A stretch of DNA of 64,000 nucleotides, from positions 1-64,000 of the forward strand of contig JBAZGS010000005.1 in assembly GCA_041652755.1 (NCBI GenBank). The letters run 5' to 3'. Origin of the DNA: JAQTTT01 sp041652755. Its GTDB lineage: Archaea > Nanobdellota > Nanobdellia > Tiddalikarchaeales > Tiddalikarchaeaceae. Within the stretch, counting starts at the first letter, position 1, and each line of letters opens with the position of its first letter. A model generated the notes under the pieces. That model saw only the letters and a list, made by a program, of their open reading frames with translations, ran no database searches and was not told where the DNA came from. This document shows, in pieces, positions 44,682 through 52,739 of the stretch. The position numbers were made by a program, and so were the translations under genes.

Positions 44682-45314
44682 TTATTTCAGCAATTTGTTA
44701 AAATTTTCATATGTTGGATTAAATTTGTAAATTTTTTTGAATGCATCATCAAACTCTTCTTTATTGCTTATATATTTACTGCTGCATACTAAATCCATTA
44801 ATTTATCTTTCCCTAATTTAGCTATCAATACTTCGATTGCAAAGCCTGACTCATAATATACTTCACTTCCGCCATTATCATAATATTCAAGAAATTCTTT
44901 GAATTCGGTTAGTTTTTTATTGAAGTTGTTTTGTCCTGAAAGATAAACAGCCAATCCTTCCCATAACCAATTGGGAAGATAGTTTTTTTTCAAAATTATA
45001 TTTGTAAATACATGCACTAATTCATGTTTTATTACTGCAAGATAATCATTTTTTTTATATTTATGGCATGTTTCTTTTTCAAGGCTTTCGGGGCTGAAAA
45101 TAAAGACAAGCCTTCCTTTTGTTGTGCCCATGCACCAGTCTTCTGTTTTTCTGCCTTCAAGCAGATCCATTTCTTTTCTAGTCCCGATTAAGAACAATAA
45201 TGGAATATTCTTGTCCCATTCAAAATTAAAGTAGTTTTTAAGTTCATTAAAAGATTTTTCAAAATATTCATCAATTTCAGGATAATTTTCAGACAAATCA
45301 ATTTTTAGAACCAT
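44682..45314 (-). CDS. Gluzincin-type zinc metallopeptidase
   Basis: A soluble 210-residue protein with H97-E-L-V-H101 and a third ligand E119 in W-L-W-E-G-L-A-V-Y, the HExxH-x17-E spacing of minimal gluzincins (peptidase MA clan). There is no signal peptide, so it acts in the cytoplasm unless exported otherwise. Substrate unknown. Confidence 0.8.
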   Translation of the reverse strand: MVLKIDLSENYPEIDEYFEKSFNELKNYFNFEWDKNIPLLFLIGTRKEMDLLEGRKTEDWCMGTTKGRLVFIFSPESLEKETCHKYKKNDYLAVIKHELVHVFTNIILKKNYLPNWLWEGLAVYLSGQNNFNKKLTEFKEFLEYYDNGGSEVYYESGFAIEVLIAKLGKDKLMDLVCSSKYISNKEEFDDAFKKIYKFNPTYENFNKLLK

Positions 45315-45363
45315 ATTTATTTTTTAAACAGTTAATATTAAAATAATTTCTCTTATCACTACA

Positions 45364-45423
45364 TATTTAATATTTTTTAATTCTTTTTTGTGCTTCGGGA
45401 AAATGTGAGAGCTTTGGGAGTTT
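45364..45423 (+). repeat. Array repeat, copy 5
   Basis: Left half ATTTAATATTTTTTAATTC, right half TGCTTCGGGAAAATGTGAGA then GGGAGTTT. The right half matches copy 6 over about 35 bp. Confidence 0.85.
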
Positions 45424-45446
45424 CGCCATTGCGCTTAATAACATAT

Positions 45447-45722
45447 TTATTTTTTGAATTCTTTTTGGCATTTTATTGCAATATTTATGCATTCTTCGGG
45501 GTCGTAACCTAAATCATCGCACCACCTAATTGTTGAAAATATAACATTGCCTAACTCTTTTTTTAAATCATCATCAGTGTGCTTATTCTTATCTTTTATT
45601 GCATCCCTTTCCCATCTGCATAAGTCTCCAAAAACTTTACCTAACCTAACTATTATTTGCGACAAGTTACACTTTTCTTTCCATATATTTCTACCTTCTG
45701 ACAATAACTGCTTTATTTCCAT
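45447..45722 (-). CDS. MazG-like protein with degenerate metal site
   Basis: 91 residues resembling the all-alpha NTP pyrophosphohydrolase (MazG) family: L-C-R-W-E-R-D-A near residue 34, K-K-E-L-G-N-V-I-F-S-T-I-R-W near 54, and L-G-Y-D-P-E-E-C near 71. The first E-x-x-E motif is replaced (R-L-G-K-V-F-G-D), and the second E-x-x-D reads E-L-G-N. Two or more metal ligands are missing, so catalytic activity is doubtful. Confidence 0.7.
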   Translation of the reverse strand: MEIKQLLSEGRNIWKEKCNLSQIIVRLGKVFGDLCRWERDAIKDKNKHTDDDLKKELGNVIFSTIRWCDDLGYDPEECINIAIKCQKEFKK

Positions 45723-45780
45723 AACTAAAAACTATAAAACAATGAATTAAAAAATTTCCTTTTTTATCATTTTATATTTT

Positions 45781-45839
45781 ATTTAATATCTTTTATTCAT
45801 TTTTGTGCTTCGGGAAAATGTGAGAGCTTTGGGAGTTTT
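45781..45839 (+). repeat. Array repeat, copy 6
   Basis: ATTTAATATCTTTTATTCAT, then GTGCTTCGGGAAAATGTGAG and GGGAGTTTTG. Beyond the core it continues into CATCTTTTGAATTAATTAC (45,847-45,865), also found after copy 14; that tail holds the stop codon of the next gene. Confidence 0.88.
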
Positions 45840-45860
45840 GGTTCACATCTTTTGAATTAA

Positions 45861-47162
45861 TTACCAAGCAAGAATATTCCACCAAGGTTTTATGACTGAT
45901 TCTATATCTTCTGTGTTCGCATTAATTATTATAGTAACTTCCATATCCTGGGGTAATATTCCTAATATTTTTGAGCTTTTAATCCCAATTATTGAATAAA
46001 TCGCGCTGCCTTCTTCTAGTTTAATAGTTTCAACTGAATCCATGTAATCATTAGATATTTTTATTGCATTATCAGGTAACATGTTTATTTCAATGGATTC
46101 GTTTTTGGATTCAGCATATAAAGTTGAAGAGTTAATATTTAAAGGCAGCTCAATTTCTGCGCTAGCATTTCCTATATTAAGTGTTAATGAATCATTCTCT
46201 AAATTTACTGAAATTTCGCTTAATTCTTTTCCAATTATTGTTTCAACCATTGGCTCACCTTTCTCAGACATTGGAAGAGCATATCTTACTCCTTCCATTA
46301 TTGCACTAACTCCATTATCTTGGGGCGAAACATAAATTCCTATGTCTTCTGATTCATCATACTCGTATTCAAAATTAAAGGAATAAACTCCTCCCATGCA
46401 TGGCACTGAATTAAGTCTTGTAAAAATTCCGTTGTTTAGTTCAACTTTTGAGCCTGAACCAACATTCAGATTCTTCACAAACCCATTAAATGTAACTCTG
46501 ACTTTTGCATTTGAACCGCAGCCTTCAATGTTTTCAATAGTGTAATCTGTTCCTAAGAAACTGCAAGTCTTTGAAGTGTTGTACATTTTTAAGCAGTATC
46601 CAAAAATCCTGTTCTTAAAAGCATAACTAAAATTAGCAGTCAAGGTTTCAGCAGCAGAGTATTCATGTCTTTTAAAATAATCATCAATTCTTTCATTTGA
46701 GTTTATAATCTCATTAACCCATTCCTGCTCGCTTCTTAGCACCACTTCAACTTGCACAGTCCAATTACCATAAGAGTCAAGTATGTAATTAAAACCTCCA
46801 ATATCTGCCAATTTAGTTATAGTAATATTTTGGGTAGTATATTGAGTGCAATTGTTCATATCAGGCCCGTATGCTAAACAATTTTCTTGATTGTCATATT
46901 CTACACAATGAAGATTATATCCTCCTGAGCAATAAGTGCTGCTGAATTTTCCGCATTGGCCTTCGCTATAAAAAATAATTTCTCCTTTTGGACTTATTAG
47001 TGAAGTAATGCAAGTTGAATCTTCATAAGGAATTATAACATTCAAGGATAAGACATCATTTGGAAATATTTTATCTGTTGAAAGAATAAGATTGCTTTCA
47101 GCAGCATAGGATGCATTAAACATTAAAGCTAGGATTAAAAATGAAATAATTATTTTATTCAT
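45861..47162 (-). CDS. Secreted or membrane-associated beta-rich protein
   Basis: 433 residues with a signal peptide (I-I-S-F-L-I-L-A-L-M-F-N-A-S-Y-A). The mature part is beta-rich with several Cys, including C-S-G-G-Y-N-L-H-C and C-L-A-Y-G-P-D-M-N-N-C. The end, I-K-P-W-W-N-I-L-A-W, is aromatic rather than a clear membrane anchor. Family not recognised. Its stop codon lies within the conserved extension of an array repeat. Confidence 0.65.
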   Translation of the reverse strand: MNKIIISFLILALMFNASYAAESNLILSTDKIFPNDVLSLNVIIPYEDSTCITSLISPKGEIIFYSEGQCGKFSSTYCSGGYNLHCVEYDNQENCLAYGPDMNNCTQYTTQNITITKLADIGGFNYILDSYGNWTVQVEVVLRSEQEWVNEIINSNERIDDYFKRHEYSAAETLTANFSYAFKNRIFGYCLKMYNTSKTCSFLGTDYTIENIEGCGSNAKVRVTFNGFVKNLNVGSGSKVELNNGIFTRLNSVPCMGGVYSFNFEYEYDESEDIGIYVSPQDNGVSAIMEGVRYALPMSEKGEPMVETIIGKELSEISVNLENDSLTLNIGNASAEIELPLNINSSTLYAESKNESIEINMLPDNAIKISNDYMDSVETIKLEEGSAIYSIIGIKSSKILGILPQDMEVTIIINANTEDIESVIKPWWNILAW

Positions 47163-47223
47163 AAAAAAAATATTAACTAATTATATATAAATGTATTTTC
47201 AATAGCTTAGTTCTTCTTCCTTG

Positions 47224-47269
47224 TTTATCTTGCTTGGGTATAGTGCGGTTGTTTGGTTTTTTTCTGTGA
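47224..47269 (+). repeat. Variant array repeat (type B), copy 1
   Basis: TTTATCTTGCTTGGGTATAG, then GGTTGTTT and a T-run. It matches 53,903-53,946 but not the type A left half. It lies between divergent genes. Confidence 0.75.
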
Positions 47270-47301
47270 ATTTTTTTATAACTTTATAGGAGTAATATAC
47301 T

Positions 47302-47309
47302 TTTTTATA
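47302..47309 (+). promoter_or_regulatory. TATA box of the IMP cyclohydrolase gene
   Basis: TTTTTATA is centred about 28 nt before the ATG at 47334. Confidence 0.45.
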
Positions 47310-47333
47310 ATACTGCTTAATTAGTTTATTTTT

Positions 47334-48035
47334 ATGACCATAAGACAAAATAAATTTGCGGTTGATGATTTGATAGCTCCTAAGAATGTGCTTTTAAGCG
47401 TTTTTTACAAGGATAATCTTAAGAGTTTAATTACTGGGATTATGGATGTTAATCCTGATGTTGTTTTTTATTCCACTGGAGGAACTGGTAAAGCAGTTAT
47501 TGAAGCTGTTGGTGAAGGTAAGAATTATGTTTCTATTGAAAAATATACGAACTCTCCTGAAATGGAAGGCGGGCTTGTTAAAACATTGCACCCTAAGGTT
47601 CATGCAGGCCTTCTTGGAGAGAGGGGCAATCCTCAGCATGAACTCTATCTTTATGATACTATGAATAAATTAACTGGAAGCCCTGGTGTTTATTTTGATG
47701 TAATGGTTGGCAACTTGTACCCTTTTGAGCAAAAAATTAGGGAAGATGGAGCAACTGTTGAAGATGCAAGGATTAATATTGACATTGGCGGACCCACTAT
47801 GATTATGGCTTCTGCCAAGAACTGGCACAGCGTTGCAGTGCTCACTTCACCTAAACAGTATAGTGGTTTTATTGATTCTTTAAATAAGAATAAGGGTATT
47901 ACTTTAAGTGATAGGTTTAATTTAGCACAGCAAGCAATGGAATTAGTTGGACAGTATAGAAGCGCTATTGCTGACTACTTTTTAGCCCTTGACTTTAATA
48001 AAGATGTTTTGCCAACATTAAATATTAAAAAGTAA
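47334..48035 (+). CDS. purH: Stand-alone IMP cyclohydrolase (PurH N-terminal domain)
   Basis: Closes the ring of FAICAR to make IMP, the last step of purine synthesis. The 233 residues match the MGS-like N-terminal domain of PurH: Y-S-T-G-G-T-G-K-A near residue 48, G-L-V-K-T-L-H-P-K-V-H-A-G-L-L near 80, N-L-Y-P-F-E near 127, I-N-I-D-I-G-G-P-T-M near 147. The AICAR transformylase half (about 300 residues) is absent and the frame ends normally. Many archaea use PurO for this step, so this looks acquired. Other purine genes are not in the window. Confidence 0.9.
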   Translation: MTIRQNKFAVDDLIAPKNVLLSVFYKDNLKSLITGIMDVNPDVVFYSTGGTGKAVIEAVGEGKNYVSIEKYTNSPEMEGGLVKTLHPKVHAGLLGERGNPQHELYLYDTMNKLTGSPGVYFDVMVGNLYPFEQKIREDGATVEDARINIDIGGPTMIMASAKNWHSVAVLTSPKQYSGFIDSLNKNKGITLSDRFNLAQQAMELVGQYRSAIADYFLALDFNKDVLPTLNIKK

Positions 48036-48050
48036 TCCCAAAAAAGATTA

Positions 48051-48124
48051 CTTATTATTTTTTTAATTCTCTTGTATTCTTTTTTTCTGTTCGGGAAGTC
48101 GTGAGAGTTGGGGAGTTTTTGCTT
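48051..48124 (+). repeat. Array repeat, copy 7
   Basis: TTTTTTCTGTTCGGGAAGTC, then GTGAGAGTTGGGGAGTTTTT. It covers the last codons of the minus-strand gene that ends at 48055, so that protein's tail is encoded by the repeat. Confidence 0.85.
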
Positions 48125-49134
48125 AAGTAGTATGGAATTAATAGCATTAGTGTGTGGAATGTTCCTGTTAAGAGTTGGAGCCATATTATTTCATAGTATT
48201 TTCCTATTATTGCTGTTATTATGTTTATTAAGTGTATTATTATGAAAAGGATGGGCAGTAAGTATTCTTTTTTTAGTGAAATTTTTGAATTCATTTTTCC
48301 TTTCCAAAAGATTAAAAGAAGTATTATTGGTGTTATTAAATGAACTCCTAGCATTATCCATTCTGCAATGCTTCCTTTAGTAAAAAAGGGTTCAAGCCAT
48401 AAGAATAGTCTTGAGATGGGGGAAACTAAGGTTATTAATGCTACAATCATTGATATTATAGGATATATTACATATTTAGTGTTGTATTTGCTTTTTTTGT
48501 AAAAATATCTTCCTATTAATATTGCTGCTGCTGCAATTAAGCAAAACCAGTACCATCCTGTGAAATTATAAACAGGCTCTCCGTAAATATTTGCATCATT
48601 AGAAGTGATAAACCATGTCCATCTTCCTAATATTCCTTCTTTAGTGTTAAATACTTGTTTTATTGCCACAGGGTCTAGTGTGAAGTCAAAAATCATACCT
48701 GATATTCCTACAATGAAAGGCTTAATCCATGTTGGAATTTTCATGTAATTTGTCAGCCTTAATGATGCATAAATAATCACATATTCTATTAAAGGGATTG
48801 ATAAAGGAATATTTAATATCATTATCAAAGCTTTTCCGTAATTATAATAGCCTGCCATTGTTGCAAAATTCTCATAAACTGCAGCATAAAGAAATGTAAA
48901 ACAAACTAATTCTAACAATATCACTAAAGGCTTTTTCTCATTCTTTAATATGAAATAAATCGCCACACCTGAAATTATCAAAAGAATTAAATCACCTATT
49001 ATCCACTCAGGTATTAATGTAGGGATTGTTTCAAAACCTGGATTCGTCTTGACGCTTGATATTGTTAATACTGTTAATAACACAATTACTGCAAAGACTA
49101 TTCCAAGTAATTTAAGCAAGTTTTGCGGCTTCAA
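48055..49134 (-). CDS. Carotenoid biosynthesis (CruF/DUF422)-like membrane protein
   Basis: 359 residues with about eight to nine transmembrane helices. The segments A-G-Y-Y-N-Y-G near residue 95, D-F-T-L-D-P-V-A near 150 and G-E-P-V-Y-N-F-T-G-W-Y near 185 match the DUF422/CruF family of carotenoid hydratases, which act on membrane carotenoids such as bisanhydrobacterioruberin. The last ~23 residues (S-P-T-L-T-T-S-R-T-E-K-K-N) are polar and encoded by an array repeat, so they are not part of the fold. Substrate uncertain; no other carotenoid genes are here. Confidence 0.7.
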   Translation of the reverse strand: MKPQNLLKLLGIVFAVIVLLTVLTISSVKTNPGFETIPTLIPEWIIGDLILLIISGVAIYFILKNEKKPLVILLELVCFTFLYAAVYENFATMAGYYNYGKALIMILNIPLSIPLIEYVIIYASLRLTNYMKIPTWIKPFIVGISGMIFDFTLDPVAIKQVFNTKEGILGRWTWFITSNDANIYGEPVYNFTGWYWFCLIAAAAILIGRYFYKKSKYNTKYVIYPIISMIVALITLVSPISRLFLWLEPFFTKGSIAEWIMLGVHLITPIILLLIFWKGKMNSKISLKKEYLLPILFIIIHLINIITAIIGKYYEIIWLQLLTGTFHTLMLLIPYYLSKNSPTLTTSRTEKKNTRELKK

Positions 49135-49182
49135 ATCAGGATAAACTAAGCATCCACTATTTTAAGAATATACTTTTTTAAT

Positions 49183-49240
49183 TAATATTTAATTATTTTT
49201 TTCTATTTATGTAGTCGTGAGAGTTAGGAAGTTTTTGCTC
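49183..49240 (+). repeat. Array repeat, copy 8
   Basis: ATTAATATTTAATTATTTTT, then GTCGTGAGAGTTAGGAAGTT. The extension GCAACTTTTTAATTAG contains the stop codon of the gene ending at 49249. Confidence 0.8.
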
Positions 49241-49248
49241 GCAACTTT

Positions 49249-50352
49249 TTAATTAGTATTCCAATTTTTTTTATAAATATGGTCTTCCATACTTAGTCCT
49301 TTTTGGGTGCTGCTTTGTATTTCTAATAGATTAAGTGCTGGTTTTTCTTTTGTTAATAATTGGTGATATTTTTCTTGTTCTACTTGAAGTGTTGATTGTT
49401 TTATGTGTTTTGTCTCTTTTTCTAATTTTAACCAGCATTCTCCCACTAGATTATGAAATAGTTCTAATCTTTCTTCATGTTTGTGTATGGATGTATTTGA
49501 GTTAGGATTTAGTTGCTGCAATAAATAAACCTTGTCTTTCAGTTTAGCTTTTGCTAGATAAATTGCATTTGAATTTTTTGATTTTGCATTCCATAAAACA
49601 AATTCTAAATTATGAAATACTGAGCATTCTTTTTCTTGAATAGTGATATTATTGCATCTGTATCCTAATTCCTGCATTTTTTTAATTATGTCATTTCTTG
49701 GAGATTCAATTACTCCTATTGTAATTAATTTAAGTTCATCATTACTTAAAATATCAATTGGCTGAATTAATACTTGTGAATCTTTAACATACGTTAAATT
49801 TTGCGCCTTTACTTGCAATATTTTATTGCTTTGATACCATTCTTCAACTGAGCCTTCAATACCTTTCTTGTTCCACCATCCTTGTAATTGTGGCTGCGTT
49901 ATTAGTTCTGGTTTGTAGAATTTCACCCTCATAGGGCTTAATCGTCTTCCGCATTCGTATTCGCTGTTGCTCCTTATTTGAACAAGCTCTTTTCCATTAA
50001 ATTCCCATTCTCTTCTTTTAAAGACATTCCTTATTGCGATATCTTGAATGTGTGTTGAATGATTATTTTGAATCAAATAATCAAGCCCTGAATCAATATC
50101 TGTTGAATCTATATCATAAACCTGACTTGCTGTATTTCTAAGCTCATTCCAAAGCATTTCATTATTATATGAATTTTGAAAATAAGACTCTTCGTAAGCT
50201 TTGCAAGCTTGCAGAAAATCCAAATCTTTATCACCAAATTGCCATGCTATTCTCCAATTATCTTTTCCATATTTGGAATCATAGTTTTGAAATAAGCTTT
50301 CCTTGTTTTTTCCGAATTGGCCAAGCCTTTTTTCAACAGTAACCCAAGACAT
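49249..50352 (-). CDS. Hypothetical protein, 367 residues
   Basis: Soluble, no signal peptide. Notable stretches are N-W-R-I-A-W-Q-F-G near residue 32, E-Y-E-C-G-R-R-L-S-P-M-R-V-K-F-Y near 131 and W-N-K-K-G-I-E-G-S-V-E-E-W-Y near 159. The C-terminal part is helical and polar. I do not recognise it. Cargo of the array, with a repeat at its 3' end. Confidence 0.55.
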   Translation of the reverse strand: MSWVTVEKRLGQFGKNKESLFQNYDSKYGKDNWRIAWQFGDKDLDFLQACKAYEESYFQNSYNNEMLWNELRNTASQVYDIDSTDIDSGLDYLIQNNHSTHIQDIAIRNVFKRREWEFNGKELVQIRSNSEYECGRRLSPMRVKFYKPELITQPQLQGWWNKKGIEGSVEEWYQSNKILQVKAQNLTYVKDSQVLIQPIDILSNDELKLITIGVIESPRNDIIKKMQELGYRCNNITIQEKECSVFHNLEFVLWNAKSKNSNAIYLAKAKLKDKVYLLQQLNPNSNTSIHKHEERLELFHNLVGECWLKLEKETKHIKQSTLQVEQEKYHQLLTKEKPALNLLEIQSSTQKGLSMEDHIYKKNWNTN

Positions 50353-50410
50353 AATAAATAGATAAAATATTGAACTTATAATTCTTTCTTATAACTCACT
50401 TTCTCTTTTA

Positions 50411-50445
50411 CTTAACTATTTAATATCTTTTATTCATTTTGTGAG
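50411..50445 (+). repeat. Array repeat, copy 9 (left half)
   Basis: CTTAACTATTTAATATCTTT then TATTCATTTTGTGA; the GAGTTGGG half is missing. It lies between divergent genes. Confidence 0.65.
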
Positions 50446-50502
50446 CTATGAAACTATTCATATTGAATATGTTTTTAAAAAGAAGAATTTACTTTTTTAA
50501 AA

Positions 50503-51099
50503 ATGATACCCACTAATTTTGAGGTCAAGTCATGGATAATTTCAACCCTGCAACATTCCTGTCATGTTGAGTACTTTTTAGAAAAATTAGATGTGGGAAA
50601 AGAGGACTTGGAGAGGCCTCACGATTTGGTTGGGAAAGGAAATAAGTATGAATGGGATGCAATTAAAGGCTTTGCTCTGCAGTACCGCACTCCAAAGGTT
50701 GATTTTGAAGCCTATATTTTGCCCTCTTTGAACCTGCATAGACAGCAGTATCATCATAAGATGTTCAATCAGGAGAGCATTAATCCTTCAAGAGATAATT
50801 TGTTGCTCGGAGCTATTGATGCTGTCTGCTCAAGGCTTGAAAACAGGCAGTATCAGGGAGGAAAAATGGATTATTTTTCCTTGGAAAAGATGCTTATGAA
50901 AAATGAAAATTTTGGAAATAACATAATGCTTGATGTCATCCCCTTAATGAAAGGATTAGAGCAGCCAAAATTTGAAAGCATAACAAGCCTGATTAATTTC
51001 CCAAACATTGGCTTAAAAAATGATGTTTATAAAAAAATCGTGAACATAGTGAATGTTACTTTAGGAATGCTAAAAATCAAAGGATATGAATTGGATTAA
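50503..51099 (+). CDS. Hypothetical protein, 198 residues
   Basis: Soluble and helical. A histidine-rich stretch L-H-R-Q-Q-Y-H-H-K-M-F-N near residue 77 and S-C-H-V-E-Y near 20 could form a metal site, loosely like DUF5662 or HD-like proteins; this is weak. A TTTTTAAA box at 50472 is about 27 nt upstream. It is flanked by array repeats on both sides. Confidence 0.5.
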   Translation: MIPTNFEVKSWIISTLQHSCHVEYFLEKLDVGKEDLERPHDLVGKGNKYEWDAIKGFALQYRTPKVDFEAYILPSLNLHRQQYHHKMFNQESINPSRDNLLLGAIDAVCSRLENRQYQGGKMDYFSLEKMLMKNENFGNNIMLDVIPLMKGLEQPKFESITSLINFPNIGLKNDVYKKIVNIVNVTLGMLKIKGYELD

Positions 51100-51120
51100 A
51101 TAATATCTCTTTATTTTTTT

Positions 51121-51187
51121 TAACTACCTATTTAATATCTTGTTTCATTTTTTCTGATTCAGGGAGTCTTTGGGAGTTTTTTGCTTA
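51121..51187 (+). repeat. Array repeat, copy 10
   Basis: CTACCTATTTAATATCTTGT, TTTTCTGATTCAGGGAG, then TTTGGGAGTTTTTTGCTTA. The left half is nearly identical to copy 14. Confidence 0.88.
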
Positions 51188-51219
51188 ATTATTTAAAATA
51201 ATAATATATAATGTTAAAT

Positions 51220-51666
51220 ATGATTAATTGCTTTTCTTGTAATAATAAGGATGAAGAAAGAGTGATTTTTCCAGCCAAATATTGGAAGGTTCTAATAAGT
51301 AATAATCAGTTTCATTTAGGGCAATCTATTGTTGATTTGAAAAGGCATGCTGAAAGCTTAAGCAAATTGACAAAAGAGGAATATTTTGAATTTGGAAAGA
51401 TTGCAAAAAAATTAGAAAATGGAATAAAAAAAGCATTTAAACCAACCCATTTCAACTGGTTTTGCCTGATGAATAATGCAGTAAGAAACAAACAATCCCC
51501 TCATGTGCATTGGCATTTAGTTCCTAGATATGATAAAAAAATAGAAATCAATAAAGAAATCTTTATAGATGAAGAATATTGTTTCCCTTGTGATATGATG
51601 AAAGAAAGAAAAGTAAATAATGAAACATTAAAAATTATTAAAAAAATGATAAAAAACAATATTTAA
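51220..51666 (+). CDS. HIT family nucleotide-binding hydrolase
   Basis: HIT (histidine triad) enzyme that cleaves nucleoside phosphate linkages. H-V-H-W-H-L-V-P carries the H-x-H-x-H triad (H98, H100, H102 from the upstream Met). Two Cys pairs (C-F-S-C and C-F-P-C) may bind zinc, as in some HIT proteins. I start at the second ATG (51220) because an ATTTAAAA box lies 25 nt before it; the ATG at 51211 would add three residues. Confidence 0.85.
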   Translation: MINCFSCNNKDEERVIFPAKYWKVLISNNQFHLGQSIVDLKRHAESLSKLTKEEYFEFGKIAKKLENGIKKAFKPTHFNWFCLMNNAVRNKQSPHVHWHLVPRYDKKIEINKEIFIDEEYCFPCDMMKERKVNNETLKIIKKMIKNNI

Positions 51667-51692
51667 CTAGATTTATCTCTCTCTTTCTTTTT

Positions 51693-51725
51693 TACTTAAC
51701 TATTTAATATATTTTATTTTCTTTT
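51693..51725 (+). repeat. Array repeat, copy 11 (left half)
   Basis: TACTTAACTATTTAATATAT then TTTATTTTC. It overlaps the 3' end of the regulator gene that ends at 51704, in a convergent arrangement with the HIT gene. Confidence 0.6.
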
Positions 51726-52246
51726 AATGAATCTATTGACAATTGCCACTCATTGGCTAGATTTATTCCTTTAATTACATCATTGGTGAGGAACTTTATG
51801 GGCTTGGCTGGGTAGATGATTAGGTTGGCTTTTTCTTTATTATTGACTTGGTTGAAGTATTTGGATAAAATGCTTAAATGATTCTCTAAGACATGGGCAG
51901 TTATTGTTTTCGGTTCTTTGCCTTGGATTATTTCTTTGGCTGATTTTGATGTGATTAAGTACAAGGTTTTCTTTAATACTGCCAAAGTGTCTTTGTATTC
52001 AGGCGCCTGAAAATATATTTGTTTAATTCTTTCCTGCTCAAAGGCTAAGTGCGAGGCTAAGAGTAGTGGGTTAATGACTGCTACTGCGTTCTTTGAATCC
52101 CTTGCCGTGATTCCTTTAAGCTCTAATTCTTTGATTACTTTGCTGACTAGCATTTTTGAGCATTTGAGGAAGTTGGCAATATCTGTTTGGTAGATTTTCT
52201 TATAAGAGTAGTGGAGGAGGTATTCGTAGATTTCAAGCGTTTTCAT
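51704..52246 (-). CDS. Winged-helix (MarR-like) transcription regulator
   Basis: About 180 residues. The N-terminal 60 form a winged helix-turn-helix (T-D-I-A-N-F-L-K-C-S-K-M-L-V-S-K-V-I-K-E-L as recognition unit). The C-terminal part is an unassigned alpha/beta domain. I use the ATG at 52246; the codon before it is TTG. An 18-bp near-palindrome sits five bases upstream, so it probably represses itself and perhaps the divergent membrane hydrolase gene. Confidence 0.75.
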   Translation of the reverse strand: MKTLEIYEYLLHYSYKKIYQTDIANFLKCSKMLVSKVIKELELKGITARDSKNAVAVINPLLLASHLAFEQERIKQIYFQAPEYKDTLAVLKKTLYLITSKSAKEIIQGKEPKTITAHVLENHLSILSKYFNQVNNKEKANLIIYPAKPIKFLTNDVIKGINLANEWQLSIDSLKENKIY

Positions 52247-52250
52247 CAAT

Positions 52251-52268
52251 GTAAACTATTTAGTTTAC
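52251..52268. promoter_or_regulatory. Operator palindrome
   Basis: GTAAACTA-TT-TAGTTTAC, 8-bp arms with a 2-bp spacer. It lies between the regulator start (52246) and the divergent gene (52295), so it could control both. Confidence 0.65.
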
Positions 52269-52294
52269 TTTTTATAAAGTATTCCATATTATAT

Positions 52295-52732
52295 ATGTTG
52301 CTGTTAACTCATCTTATTGGGTTTGGACTCTTAAGTTTCGTGCTTAATATTAAAGTGTCTATATTAGGTTTTATATTTTCCGTTCTTCCAGATATTGATA
52401 ATCCTTCTTCAATCATTGGCCAAATGTTTCCTAAAATTAGCACTTTTTTATTCGAACGCTTCGGCCACAGGGGACTCACCCATTCAATCATTCCTTTGAT
52501 AATATTAGGCATTGCAGCATTGTACAATGCTGACTTGCTTGAGTTATTTTTGGCTTACTTTTCGCACTTACTTTTAGATTCATTGAACAGTTTTGGAATC
52601 ATGCTTTTTTACCCGAGCAATTCAAGGTTTGTTTTGTTTAATCTAGGAATAAGGGTTGGAAGCAGCAAGGAATTAGTGATGAATCTTATAATGATTGCTA
52701 TAGTTTCAGCTTACGCGTATATCAAGAGGTGA
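52295..52732 (+). CDS. Membrane-bound metal-dependent hydrolase (DUF457/YdjM-like)
   Basis: 145 residues from the ATG at 52295; an earlier in-frame ATG (52187) would run into the divergent regulator gene. Four transmembrane segments carry the family signature: L-P-D-I-D-N near residue 31, G-H-R-G-L-T-H-S near 57, and H-L-L-L-D-S-L-N further on. The His/Asp residues make a probable metal site within the membrane. DUF457 members are linked to membrane stress; exact substrate unknown. The next gene starts 7 bp after its stop. Confidence 0.8.
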   Translation: MLLLTHLIGFGLLSFVLNIKVSILGFIFSVLPDIDNPSSIIGQMFPKISTFLFERFGHRGLTHSIIPLIILGIAALYNADLLELFLAYFSHLLLDSLNSFGIMLFYPSNSRFVLFNLGIRVGSSKELVMNLIMIAIVSAYAYIKR

Positions 52733-52739
52733 AAATTGA

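Noticed and set aside
45447..45722. Calling both MazG-like genes active enzymes
   Set aside because: The copy at 45447 lacks key acidic residues; only the one at 53565 has the full E-x-x-E and E-x-x-D set.
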